From contig RSEF01000006.1 of assembly GCA_003993805.1 (NCBI GenBank), forward strand, positions 25,409,200 to 25,473,199: 64,000 nt of DNA, in the 5' to 3' direction. Source of the DNA: Himantopus leucocephalus. Taxonomy: Eukaryota; Chordata; Aves; Charadriiformes; Recurvirostridae. The translations under genes were made by a program, and so were the position numbers. Below, one piece after another: positions 24,371 to 35,621 of this stretch; the stretch's first letter is position 1; every line of letters starts with the position of its first letter. The notes under the pieces are model-generated. The model saw nothing but the letters and a program-made list of their open reading frames with translations, was not told the DNA's origin and searched no databases.

Positions 24371-25801
24371 AATTCCACTCACCATTGACTTAGTATGTCT
24401 AACCAAACACTGCTGATCAGAGAGTGAAAATGCTGGGGATCTGAAGGACCTACTGAGGTTGTGAGATCCGGGCTGGCTGCTCTGTGATCCTCTTGTGCTC
24501 AGGCATGCTGGGTGACAAATCTGGACCCTTTGTCCTGTAGGAGAGACGAACTCTCTGGAGTGACAAATTCCTAGTGCTGAAATTCTGCATGCAGGGAAGG
24601 ATGGGCTGGAAGGATAGGACAGTGCATGTGTGCATTTTACTGACTTTTTAACTTCACAATATGCATTTGAATAAGAGTTTAGAAGTGTCTTGAAAAGGCA
24701 TGGAGGGCCGTCAGTGGCAACTGCGTGGGATGTGAAGTGGAGAACATTGTGCTTGAGGCTTGGTCGGGTGAATATCCAAATGAAACTGCCATCGTCAACC
24801 TCCCTGGAATAAATAATTGATGTGAACAGCACCTTATACTTTAAGATTAGCAGTTTCCATTTCTCTGTGGTGTTGAGTAGCTGTCCTGTGACAGTCTCTG
24901 TAACTGTACAAGGTGATAATGTGCCATATTTTGAATTCCTACCTCATTAGGCTTGCTGTGTGCAAGAAAGTATGTTTGAGTGGTCCGTGCCCTTCTCTGG
25001 ATGCGGTGGGCTCTGTGGTTGTGCCCAGGGCTGGATTTGGCTGGCCTCTGGAGCACGCGCAGGACCGTGTGCTTACTCCCCTGTTCTGGGAATAGGAGTG
25101 TGTGCTGCAGGAGGAGGTGCTGATGCAGAGACTTGAACTTCAGTCTTGCAGTCCTCATGCTCCATGAACCTTGTCCCTAATTATACCCTGAAAACCATAA
25201 TGTGAAAAGGCTGTGTAATCCAGCCATTGTGTCCTGGTCTGTGCCTTATAGACTGAAGTTAAGTCACTGGTACATGGGAGATGGCCAGAAAATGGGAGGC
25301 AACCTCTGCAGTTGGGTTCTGACCCTGTCTGACACGGCTTTGGGGAAGGTGCTTATAGTCAATGTCTCTGGTTCTTTCTCTGAGCTTTCAGTAAGTGCAA
25401 TATTATTAAGTGCGGCGCCTTTAACACTTAAGATAAACCCTTGACTTAATGGAAAAAGCCTGTGTGCTAATTGCATTTTCTGATATGTCTCAGAAGTAAC
25501 TATATTAGAGGCCCTGCTCTCCCAGTCTTCGGAGCACAGAGAAGCCCCAAACTGCCTCCTTCAGCCTCGGTGACTCACGCAGAGGCCAGAGTTCTGCCAG
25601 TTCCCGAAATTTCAAACTCCGTTGATGTCCTTAGAAAGGCCCTTAGGTCAGTGGTGACCCACTCGATCCACCAGCCCAATGAAAGTTGATTGCATTAAGA
25701 AAAGATTTTGTTGTTGAAAGGTCAACAGCAGAGCAAGTGGGTTTCTTGGAAATGTGTTTCATACCTGTTTTGTTATTAGTCTGTCTTCTTGGCCTTCTCA
25801 G

Positions 25802-25917
25802 GCAGTTCAGGCCAAAAAAGGAGCATGGTGTTCCAAGAAAATCAAGGAAATTGGGCAATGCAGAATGCTGGTATATGCAACTGTCCCTGTGGAGATCTTT
25901 TTGATCATGTTAGAGAG
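25802..25917 (+). CDS. Candidate internal exon, Cys-containing
   Basis: The acceptor is one of the strongest in the window (AGTCTGTCTTCTTGGCCTTCTCAG). The donor is moderate (TTAGAGAG|GTAGGA). With phase 1 entry the 116 nt read 38 codons including SMVFQENQGNWAMQNAG and ICNCPCGDLFDHVRE, leaving phase 0. The CNCPC cluster would suit a small metal site, but that is speculation. A second frame (phase 0 entry, AVQAKKGAWCSKKIKEIGQ...) is also open, which lowers confidence. It could join the phase 1 donor at 17749, but no independent evidence links them. Confidence 0.2.
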
Positions 25918-26079
25918 GTAGGATTTTTTTTTAATCAGCTTTATTTTTCTGTAAATCTTCAGACTTCATGGTTTTTTCCTGCCGGTCTAGTTGCAAAAAT
26001 AAACCCAGCTATTTTGAGGGATTCTGCATGATTCTTCTGCTCTAGGTAGTCTGAGGCACTCTGATATTTTGAAAATACA

Positions 26080-26128
26080 GTGAATATTTATAATTGGAGA
26101 AGTGAATATTTATAATTGGAGAAGTGAA
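26080..26128. repeat. 22-bp tandem duplication
   Basis: GTGAATATTTATAATTGGAGAA occupies 26080-26101 and is repeated exactly at 26102-26123. A third partial unit (GTGAA) follows. Identity between copies indicates a recent slippage or duplication event. The unit holds TAATT homeodomain-type cores, now doubled. Confidence 0.9.
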
Positions 26129-29100
26129 GAAAATTCAGTCCATGAAATGACCATGGAAATGAGTTCATAGTCTGATAACTACTGGTTCATTAGAGAGGGA
26201 GCAGAGAGCAGGCGATTGCCTACAGGAAATACATGCTTGGATGGCATCCCAAAAAGATGCTAAACCTTTTCCTATTCAGGAAGGGGGTGGGGGCAGGGGG
26301 GCGATATATGTTGGCATAAATAGTTTAGTGAAGTAACTGGAAGGGACTTTGATAAGGGCTAGAGGAACAGCCTGAAGGTGTTCTTGGTAGCTATTTTGGC
26401 TCATCGCTTTTTGCTGGTTCACTGATCATGTAACCATTCACCCTTCTCCATCTCAAAAACAAGTTCTTATGTTTGAGAAATATTTCTACATCCCTAGACA
26501 GATGCCTTCCTACTGGTTCTTCAAGTTCTGGTATTTGTGTTATCCACCTACTGCCATGCTGTAACATAGAATTATTTTGGATAGCTTGCTACTGTAGATG
26601 GTACCTTGTCACCCATTTCTTCAGAGACTGCAGCAAATTTTCCTGAATGCTCCCCTGTGTTTCTGTTTTTACCCTCATCCTTCAATGAATCTTTAAACAT
26701 CTGGGCCAAAAAAACTGCACAGGAACAAATATCCATGACCAGTTCCTGACAGCATTTGTAATTTTCTTGTATGGACAGCTTCCCCTCTCAAGAGAAGGTT
26801 GTTCTGGTTAGTTTTGACAGGTCTGATCTTCTGGGCAGTGTCCTTGGTAGGATGGGGCTTTTTTCTAGAAACAGCCCAGCTGGGCCACTGGGCTGTGACA
26901 CATGCTCTGCAGGCAGGAATCAATGATGTCCATTTAATGGTGCTAAAGATCAGTTTCCTCTACCAAATATCTCATACCACTTCTGACTGTTGCATCTTAC
27001 AGGAGGAGGCTGGAGCCCATTCTGCTCTGAAGGGCTAATGCATTTGAGCTGTGAATAGTAAATTCTGGGGATTAGTGGATGGGTTTAATCCCACTACTCA
27101 ACCCAATCACCTCTAATCTTATTACAGTGCTCAGCTGATTAAAATGAATAGTGATTCCGGTGGGGATACAGCTTTCCCTAACCCATTTGCAGATCTTCAT
27201 GGCCACAATTTTGTAAGCTGCCCTATGCTCCTGTGAGGTGCTGAGCGATTCACTCCTTTGCTCTGTACCTTACACAGTTGAACCTTTCAAGAACTTAGTG
27301 TGTAAGCATCACTAATAATAGTATTTAATTGACTGGAACAGTGCTTGGGTTTACCATTCCTACTTTACTATAATAAAATCCTTGTTAATTGGAATATATT
27401 CCCATGGTCTGTCTTGTATGTTTAAAATCCTTAAAAAGGGAAAGAGGAAGTGAATGCATTTGTCATAGGGGAGAAGCTCGCTGGCCTGCCCGAAATCGAC
27501 ACATCTAGAAGATTAATATGTTTAAATAGCAAAAGAAACACTGCCTGTGCTTACTCTCCTCTTCTATTACTAATGATCCTGAGATATAACTGATCTATTG
27601 GTGCTACATCCGTCAGGAGAGAGTCCCAGCGCTAAATATTGCAGTGGAGGTGATGACTTGTTAGTGCTAGGTGTGACAATGTTCATTCATTAGCCAAGTA
27701 CAAATATCCCTTGGATAGGCTATAAGCTTGCAAGCACCTGTGTAGACTTAAAGCTTTTCTGTTTTCTGTTACTTCTCCCACAAGCTTGCAAATGTTGTTC
27801 AGTGAAGTTCTGTGCTGAGATAAATTGGTATCGGTGCATTGAATAGACTGAAAAACGTGGGTCTGGAGAAGAGGAGACTTGCCCAGAACGATGATGAATC
27901 AGCTGGAAAGTGGGAACAGGTCTAAGGTCCCGACTCCTGCCCTTCCTTCTAATTGCCTGACCATACCCTCTTCATTTTTTATAATGATTGCATGTATGAA
28001 CTCAGCTTTGAGTCACTTTAATCCTGTAAAGCTCATCTGTTTGGGAATTTTAGCTATGACTGATATCCACCCCCCACTTCATTTCCAAAAAAGCTCATGG
28101 AATTGCGCATTCCAGTCTTTGTAGCCAGAGCTGTGCTTCCTGCACTCTGCCCGGCTGCTGGGAACACGGCTCCGTGTGCTGCCCAGCCCTCCAGGAGAGG
28201 GGAAGGGCTCTTCCCTCAGTCAGAGCTCACTGGGCTTGTGGAAAAGTTCAATTCTGTGATTTGTAGTGACCATCCATCTTGATGCAGGAAAAAAATAATA
28301 CATTTTTCAATAAAAAGACCCTGAAAATCTACAAAGAGTCAGTACCGTATCTCAGTATTGGGTATTGCCCCATTGCCATGATATTTGTGGAATGCTCTGC
28401 CACCTTTTGGCCCCACCAAGACTCCTCATTTTGGTCTTAAGAGTAGAGGATAACAGAACAGGTATTAAACACATTTTCAAGATGAGTAAGGCTAAAATTG
28501 AATGTTACCTGTCTTTCCTTTTCACCCAGGGAAACACAGCTTTCTCTGAGAGGTCAGACAAGTAAACATCTGTCATGTTCCCTGAAACCTCTGTTAAAGA
28601 GAGACTGAGGGTGTTGAATGCCATCTGCTCATCTCTCACTCAAAGTCAAATGTTTTCAGAGTGTTGTAAAATCGCTACCACCTTCTTTACATCACCTTTG
28701 CCTGTTACCTCTGTTCTCTTTGGACGTGGGCTGTGGATGTCTGTATGTTGGTCTGCGGGTAGCCATTCCTAATATCCCTTCTGCAGCAGAATTAAATGAT
28801 GCGTGTTTAGGGTCTTTGGTTTGTTTTTTGTCTTTTTTTTAACCATGAACTTGTCTCAGTCCAAATGGATGCTGAATCACATCAGTCACTGTGTGCGCCC
28901 AGCAGTTGTATCCATCTGCATTTGTGTATGCATGCATGGTACATGATGTTGCACGCACACGGAATATGTTTATGTGAAGGATTAAAGGTTTCTTTAGTAT
29001 GTTAAAAATGAATTCAAGGCAAGAGTTATTACTGTTGTCCATCTCGCACAGCATAAACCACCCAGGCCTTGACGAGCAAGTAGTTTTCTTCTGGCTGATA

Positions 29101-31737
29101 GAGAAGAATTAGTTTTCCAGTGAGTTTCTCAGCTGTTAGTAACTAACTTGTGCCTTGCGCTGCGCAGTGACAGCATTGTGCAGAAGCTTCTGGTGAAGTA
29201 CACTTTGGGGCACTGCAATTGAAATCATCACAGGCAGGTGCAGAAGTGTCCCTTCCCATACAACTAAGATGTTGTGTTTGAACTTGGATTTCTCAATTCC
29301 AAGGAGACACCTGTGTAAGATGAGATTTCTTTGTTGCAAGCCTTAGAGGAGCATCCTAGCCAACTTTACTATTTCCCTTCTACCTTAGAAGATTACATTA
29401 ATCAAAGGATTTGGTGCCAGAACTGAACTTTTTGCCAACTGCGAATTGCTGGGCACTTTGGAGCGGTGATTGCAGTGAGCTGTGAGCCATTGGTGTTTCA
29501 CCATTGTTTCTCCCGGAGGCTGACGTAAAATTAACCAAGGGAGTGAGAATGAGGGCAGCATACTTGGGAGAGAAGGGGAAATTATGCAAAAACCTGGCAG
29601 ATTTTCTAGAATAGAGAGATCAAACTAAGGAGCTTTACCAACACGCAGCAGTGTCAGGGTTGCTGACCCCTGCCAAGATATATGCCAAGTCTGTGGCTGG
29701 CTGTCTGCCCGTGGTATTGTTCGGATGGATTTTTCTATATAAAGCACATTTTCATTAAAGGATGTTTGTATTGCATTCAGAGCTGAACATAAGAACATAA
29801 ATATCTATTATTAAAAAAAATAAATTGAAACTCAAATCTTTCATGTTGTACTTAAGTAAGATTTTTGGTTGTGAACCAGCATATTCAAATAGTGCTACCT
29901 GTCTTAACGACAACTACACTCATTAGATAGTCCATGTATCCTGCTGAAGTTTTAAAGTCATCCACTGAATTTGTAGAGGTTGCTGGCTGAGTACTCAGAA
30001 ACAGAATTAGTTTGAAGTGGTAAAGCAACTTTTGATGACCATAACATTCATAGGTGGGTACATAAAGGAATACAGAGAGGCCATTTCAACTTCTGAATCT
30101 TAATGACCAAATGAAATCAAGTTGGAATTGAAAAAGCAGGGTAAAAAAGTAAAATAAGTCCATCCATGAATAAAAGAGCAGGAGTGAGATGATGGCATCT
30201 GCTGGTTCCAAGAGCTGATTATCATAGACTTCAGACAAGTTCACTTCCTTCACTGCAGACAAAACCTCCTCTTTGATGGAACAGTTTTAAAATGCAAACC
30301 ATGTCCAGGTGAACTTAAACATTTAAAAACTATTTATCTGATATAGGTAAAACATGAGCTATTAAAATAACTGTAAATGCAGTCATCTTTTACCTGTAAA
30401 TTCAAGTCTACTTTCTCTCTAGCTTGATACAAATTGTATGTATGTTTAAAAAAAAAAAACCAAACCCAAACAAGCGTACACCTAACACCGTTTCATAACA
30501 CAAGAAGAAATCAGGAGGAGTAAAGTGTGTTTATCTTGTTCCTTAAGCAGGTGTGGTTTGTGTTATCACTGAACTGGCACGCTCATGTGTCGGGACAGGA
30601 ACCGGCACAGGAGACAGGGACAGGAGGGCTGCTCAGCCAGGCTCTCCCTGCTGCTCAATGTGAAACCACAGCCAAAGGGTTTGCCAGTAGTTTTGAAGTT
30701 CAAGGTTTGTTGTTTTTTTTTATGCTACCCAGGCTGGAAGCAAATACTATGCATCTATGGCAGAGAACCTAGTTTTCTATTGGAAAAGTTATATCTGTGT
30801 TTCTTTAGTGCAAGGAGAATGCAGTTTCAATTCCTGGGGTTCTTAATAGGAATTTTAATTCTAAATTACATACCTTTATTTCCCCGTCTGAAGTCCAACC
30901 TGATTATAGTGGCTGATGCCTTGTGAACTGCTGAAGCCAGAAACCCCTGCTTTATAGTCTCTGAAAGCAGCTCTGAAATCCCAGCTTTCAAATAGTGTGA
31001 AGCATTAATCTCAAACTGTAACAATTTACAAGGTGTCTGCTAAAATCCTGATCTGCTTGAACTGTGGAGGAGAAGGGGGACAAGGTGCTGTGTAACATGT
31101 CCTTATTTTAAGGTCTGATATCTTTTTGTCGTGACCTGAAGAGCTTTAAATGATCCTGAAGAGCACTGCTACATTTCTAAGTGTTTGTCCCGCATCTCTG
31201 AGGAGACCTCTTTAGACAACCTCTTCTGTTAACTTGTTCCCCTGTGCTGTTGGAAGGGCTCCTGTGGGAGGGTATGCATGGAAACTGCGGTTTCAGACTG
31301 TCTTGTGCCTGCTTGCTGTGTGCTTTGGTTTTCAGCAAGCTAGAGGAATGTTGGATAGTTATTGTAGAGCATACGATTATTACATGTGGGACTTGGAGGA
31401 ATGTTTTTGCTATATTAATACACGTTTATATCTTGCAGAGAGAGCTTCTAGCTTTCCTGTTGTAAACATCCACATTAGACACTGATGTATACCACACCTA
31501 GAAGACCCTGTCTGTTTCATCTCCTTCAGGGTCTTGGCTTGCAAGTTTGAGGTGCTTGGGGTTAGAATAATGTGTTGTAACTGAAGCCCATAGTATTGTG
31601 GTTATTCTACTGAAACCGATGTATAAGTAGAACTCTGTTTCTCCTCACTAGGCATTAAATAAATGATGCTGCTCAGTAGGAGGCCTGTAAGGACTGCAGC
31701 TTTGCCGTCATATGTGTTATTCCTGTGTTTTACCATT

Positions 31738-32043
31738 CCATCATAGACTGGTTTAGGTTGGAAGGGACCTTAAAGATCATCTAGTTCCAACCCCCCTGCC
31801 ATGGGGGGACGACACCTTCCACTTGATCAAGTTGCTCAAAGCCCCATCCAACCTGGCCTTGAACACTTCCAGGGATGGGACCTCCGCAGCTTCTCTGGGC
31901 AGTTTGTTCCAGTGCCTCATCACCCTCATAGTGAAAATTTTCTTCCTAATACCTATTCTAAATCTCCCCTCTTACAGTTTGAAGCCATTACCCTTGTCCT
32001 CTCGCTATATGCCCTTGTAAAAAGTCCCTCTCCAGCTTTCTTG
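31738..32043 (-). mobile_element. CR1 LINE, 5'-truncated 3' end
   Basis: This is a copy of the avian CR1 non-LTR retrotransposon. Read on the minus strand it is the last ~300 bp of the element: the end of the reverse-transcriptase reading frame and the short 3' untranslated tail. On the plus strand it opens with CATAGACTGG, TTGGAAGGGACC and CATCTAGTTCCAACC, the hallmark of a CR1 3' terminus. Blocks such as CCATCCAACCTGGCCTTGAA, CACTTCCAGGGATGGG and CCCTCTCCAGCTTTCTTG follow. Homology stops at CTTTCTTG (32043), where the related copy at 33.4 kb continues, so this copy is truncated by incomplete reverse transcription, as is usual for CR1. It is close in sequence to the 33.4-kb copy, suggesting the same subfamily. 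It is not functional. Confidence 0.95.
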
Positions 32044-33370
32044 CCTGTAACAAACCTATAAGCTCTTTTCTTTGCTCTTTATCTTCTGCCTCTCCATTCA
32101 AAACCATTTAGTCCACAAAAAGAAGTGAATTGCCCAGAGACAAAGGCATAAGTGCTCTTATTTTCTTTTCTTTCCTGGTAAGACCCAAAGCAACATGTCT
32201 GTGGGCTCAGGTCCTTTTCCTTATTCCTTTTTCTGCATGCTGTCAGACCTATACTGCTCTGCTTTGTAATGGGGTAGGAATGCGTAGGGGTCAGTCACTT
32301 CATCCCAGCTGAGAAGCAGGGGACTTCCAGCCCTGGGAACATAGTCTCCTTAGCCGCTGTACCACGGTCCTTTGTAATCATCTCATTAAACTCGGTGAGA
32401 GCAAGTACTTGGTGGGGTTTTGACTCATGAGACCGACGTAATGAAATTGACAACCAAGTACCCGTTCCTGTGGTTGGTCATGTATATTTAACTAGACAAA
32501 GGATATTCTTTTAGCAGAAAAAAATTGGTTTATGGAATTGTACTATTGTTTCAAAGCTCTTTTGCAATGTCAGGACTTCCTCCCCATTCTGACTTAGACA
32601 AAATTGTTTTACTTGTCCCACGCTGGAATTTTTCTTACTGAATTGGATACATCAAAAACATCAACTGGGTTTGTAGGGAGTGCTTATGTTGTTTCAAACA
32701 CATACCTGTACAGTGAGCCTATACAGCTTTTGTGCAAAAATGGTCCCATGCTTGTATCTTACCTTTACTGAAACAAAGGCTGGTATATGAAAGACTGTAG
32801 AACAACTTTCATGATTGAAGACAGCACAGAAAACCATGCTGATAAAAACCCACTTACTGCTGAAAGCCTGCCTTGTAGCACTGGATTAATTTCTCACTGA
32901 TATCCCTGTTCAGGTGTTTTGGAAATGCTGCAGAACAAATAACTGTTATGTAATTCAGTGATGAAAACCCTCTTTCCATTTCACAGAAAAATGTGCATCT
33001 CCAAACCCCGGCCATTCTGTTTAAACCTTCTATATATCTGGAATAAATAGAGAGGGAAGTGGAAGGCAACTGCTTGCATAGGTTCCCAAAAAATCTTTAA
33101 TATTCCCCAGATGTATGAAAGTGGCAGATCCCATCAGTGGAATGAAAACACTAGCCAATAAAATTGGATTAAAGTTAATTTAAAACAGGATCCTGTAATT
33201 AGGAAATTCCTGCAAAGTTGCGTGAACTTGTCATCGTAACATCTTCAGCCTACAAGCACAGTTTGACAGCCCTGCTGGGACAGAATTTGAAGTTGTTAAG
33301 CTTCTCTAGAACACTTGTTTTTCTGACAGCTCAACAAATTACATCTATAAAAGGCAGTGTGTAAAGGTAA

Positions 33371-33870
33371 ATCATAGACTGGTTTAGGTTGGAAGGGACT
33401 TGAAAGATCGTCTAGTTCCAACCCCCCTGCCATGGGGGGGGACACATTCCACTAGACCGGGTTGCTTCAAGCCCCATCCAACCTGGCCTTGAACACTTCC
33501 AGGGATGGGGCCTCCACAACTTCTCTTGGCAACCTCTTCCAGTGCCTCACCACCCTCATAGTGAAAATTTTCTTCCTGATGTCTAAATCTCCCCTCTTCC
33601 AGTTTGAAGCCATACCCCTTGTCCTATCACTACATGCCCTTGTAAAAAGTCCCTCTCCAGCTTTCTTGTAGGCCCCCTTTAAGTACTGGAAGACTGCTAT
33701 AAGGTCTCCCTGGAACCTTCTCCAGGCTGCACAAGCCTACCTCTCTCAGCCTGTCTTCATGGGAGAGGTGCTCCAGCCCTCTATCATCTTCATGGTCCTC
33801 CTCTGGACCTGCTGCAACAGGTCTACGTCCTTCTTGTGTTGAGGACTCCAAAGCAGGACGCAAATGTTCT
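33371..33870 (-). mobile_element. CR1 LINE with frameshifted ORF2 C-terminus
   Basis: This second CR1 copy, same orientation and apparently same subfamily as the one at 31.7 kb, is about 200 bp longer. Its minus-strand translation shows the conserved C-terminal part of CR1 ORF2: a piece reading LLWSPQHKKDVDLLQQVQRR is followed in another frame by GLEHLSHEDRLREVGLCSLE and then a LKGG...ESWRGTFYKG-like stretch. These correspond to the region just after the reverse-transcriptase domain in CR1 and other LINEs. The frame change near 33795 shows at least one frameshift, so the copy is dead. Recognisable homology fades above about 33870, where the minus-strand reading no longer matches CR1. A run of Gs in the 3' part (33434-33441) distinguishes it from the first copy. 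Confidence 0.95.
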
Positions 33871-35566
33871 GGACCATCCATGCCTGCTCTTGTTCTGCTT
33901 GGCACCATTTTGTTGACCACTGGTTATAAGCCCTGGTTGAAGCTCCTTCTCTTCTAGGGCTGGAAGAAGATGGAGGGCAGTGCTTTTGTATTTCAAGGTG
34001 CCCTTTTGGATTCAAGGAGACAAACTATTCAGTGAGCAAAGCTGCCTATCAGTTGGGAGGGACTGTTAGACTATTGTCCAGTTTCTTTCTCTAGATGGAG
34101 TTGAAAGGGAAGGAAAAATCAGGAGACCCAAACATCCTTCAACAATTCTGTTTTCATAAACTTACTGCAGCTGGAATTGGAATGTACTCACCCATAAATC
34201 CTTTTAGCAGACATAGTGCCATTAATTTATTCCTCGTCTCAGTATTACTTAAAGAGTTCTTACAAAGAAATAAAAAGCCCAAGGTTAGTAATGATAAATT
34301 CTTCATTTTAAAAAAGAAAAAAAAAAAGAAGCCTCAGTGATGTAAAATTATCTTTCAGAGCTGCTGTAGACGCCCCACTGTTACAATGAAGGTCTTAATG
34401 CAGCTTTAGCGGAGCAGAAAGCATTCTGTAAGTGTGCCTTTGAGTAAGAAGATCAATGCTAAATGCATTATTGGACTTTATGAGCTGCTTGAATCTTTAA
34501 GGTGTTCTGGAAGGGAAAAGCATAATGCAAGGTTAGTTAAAATTATTTCAGAAAGTGCTGCCTTGCTGAAATGTGTTCATTATGTTCCTGAGCCTCCCTG
34601 TAAAACGCTTGGTGCTAAGGTATGCAATGACTTGCATGGGTTTCTTTTTATGGGGTGCACGGAAGGTGTGCTCAAAGTTACGACGTGATCTATAATAGGT
34701 TCAAGCAAGTGCATTTTGAATGGCCATACAAGGATATATCCTGTAACAGTGCCCTCAGCTTTTGGCACAGGAGGTCAGGGCTTGAGGCTAATGAGTGTAG
34801 TCGACATGCAAATGACTAGACTAAGAGTGGACTATAGAGAAAGCAATTATAACCCCGCCGAGCTCCCTCTGTCTAGACTCTTTTGGGAAACAAAATAGCT
34901 GTTTTCAGTCTACTTCACTTACTGTTGGGGTAATGGACCATGACCCAGGTCTCATGCTTGGACTCTAGAGATGTTACCATCTGGTGTCGAGACATCTCTC
35001 TCAATGGCAAGAGTGACACGAGAAGCCTGCCCCAGTAGCCTGTATTTCTGTCTGCTCAGTTGTGCCAATGTCACCATCTGTAGGGCTGTACCGCAAACTG
35101 AATCAGGGAATGGAATTGGGTTAAAAAGGTCTCCCTCTCTAATGGTTATTTTTAGGTGCAGTTGGTTCCCTGTGTCACCTCACAGCCTCTGTATGGGCCC
35201 AGCAGTAAGGGCTGTGCAAAGGCAGGTGCCTGGAGGGGTGGAAGCCACCATGGAGGAACATCTCTATGACCGTTGTCTCCGCTCCTCTTGCCAGGAAAGC
35301 TGATGTGCACAGCACTTGTTTCTCGTTAAATGACATAGCTTCTATTGACACCTGTCACTGTGTGATCCTTCAGTTTTGAATTTTAAAGCATAAGTCCTTG
35401 CCATCAGAGCTAAAAGATGAGGGCTGTTGGATCAAAGATGAGAGCAAACTCTTACAACTTCAGAAATGTTGCAGCCCTGCAGGCGACAGTGAAGCTGTCA
35501 GTGTGTGTCACACTGGGTCTTCAGTACTGGGCCATGTCACTCTTGGACATCTCGAAAGAGCTGAGT

Positions 35567-35621
35567 TGGTGCATCAGGTGGTGATGGTTCATGCACCATG
35601 GACCAGTTGTTCACTGGTCCA
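35567..35621. repeat. Two adjacent perfect hairpins
   Basis: TGGTGCAT (35567-35574) pairs with ATGCACCA (35591-35598) around a 16-nt loop. Immediately after, TGGACCAGT (35599-35607) pairs with ACTGGTCCA (35613-35621) around the 5-nt loop TGTTC. Both stems are perfect and abut without a gap. Confidence 0.7.

Larger units (their letters stand above)
15870..31737. other. Anonymous stretch, no recognisable transposon
   Basis: Sixteen kilobases without any CR1 I can recognise. It holds the weak exon candidates at 17.6, 22.9 and 25.8 kb, the E-box at 17371 and small repeats. The longest frame of the window (24212-24832, minus) lies here, but it crosses the AATA repeat and fits chance expectation. 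26281-26303 has three long G runs. Confidence 0.5.

Noticed and set aside
24212..24832. Longest open frame (206 codons, minus strand)
   Set aside because: It runs through the AATA microsatellite (reading IYLFIKK), has no recognised domain, and one frame of this size is within chance expectation for 64 kb searched in six frames.
25645..25660. Oestrogen-response-like inverted repeat AGGTCA...TGACCC
   Set aside because: The half-sites are separated by 4 bp, not the 3 bp required for a classical ERE.
26281..26303. G-rich stretch as a G-quadruplex
   Set aside because: Only three long G runs (5, 5 and 6); a fourth tract with a proper loop is missing.
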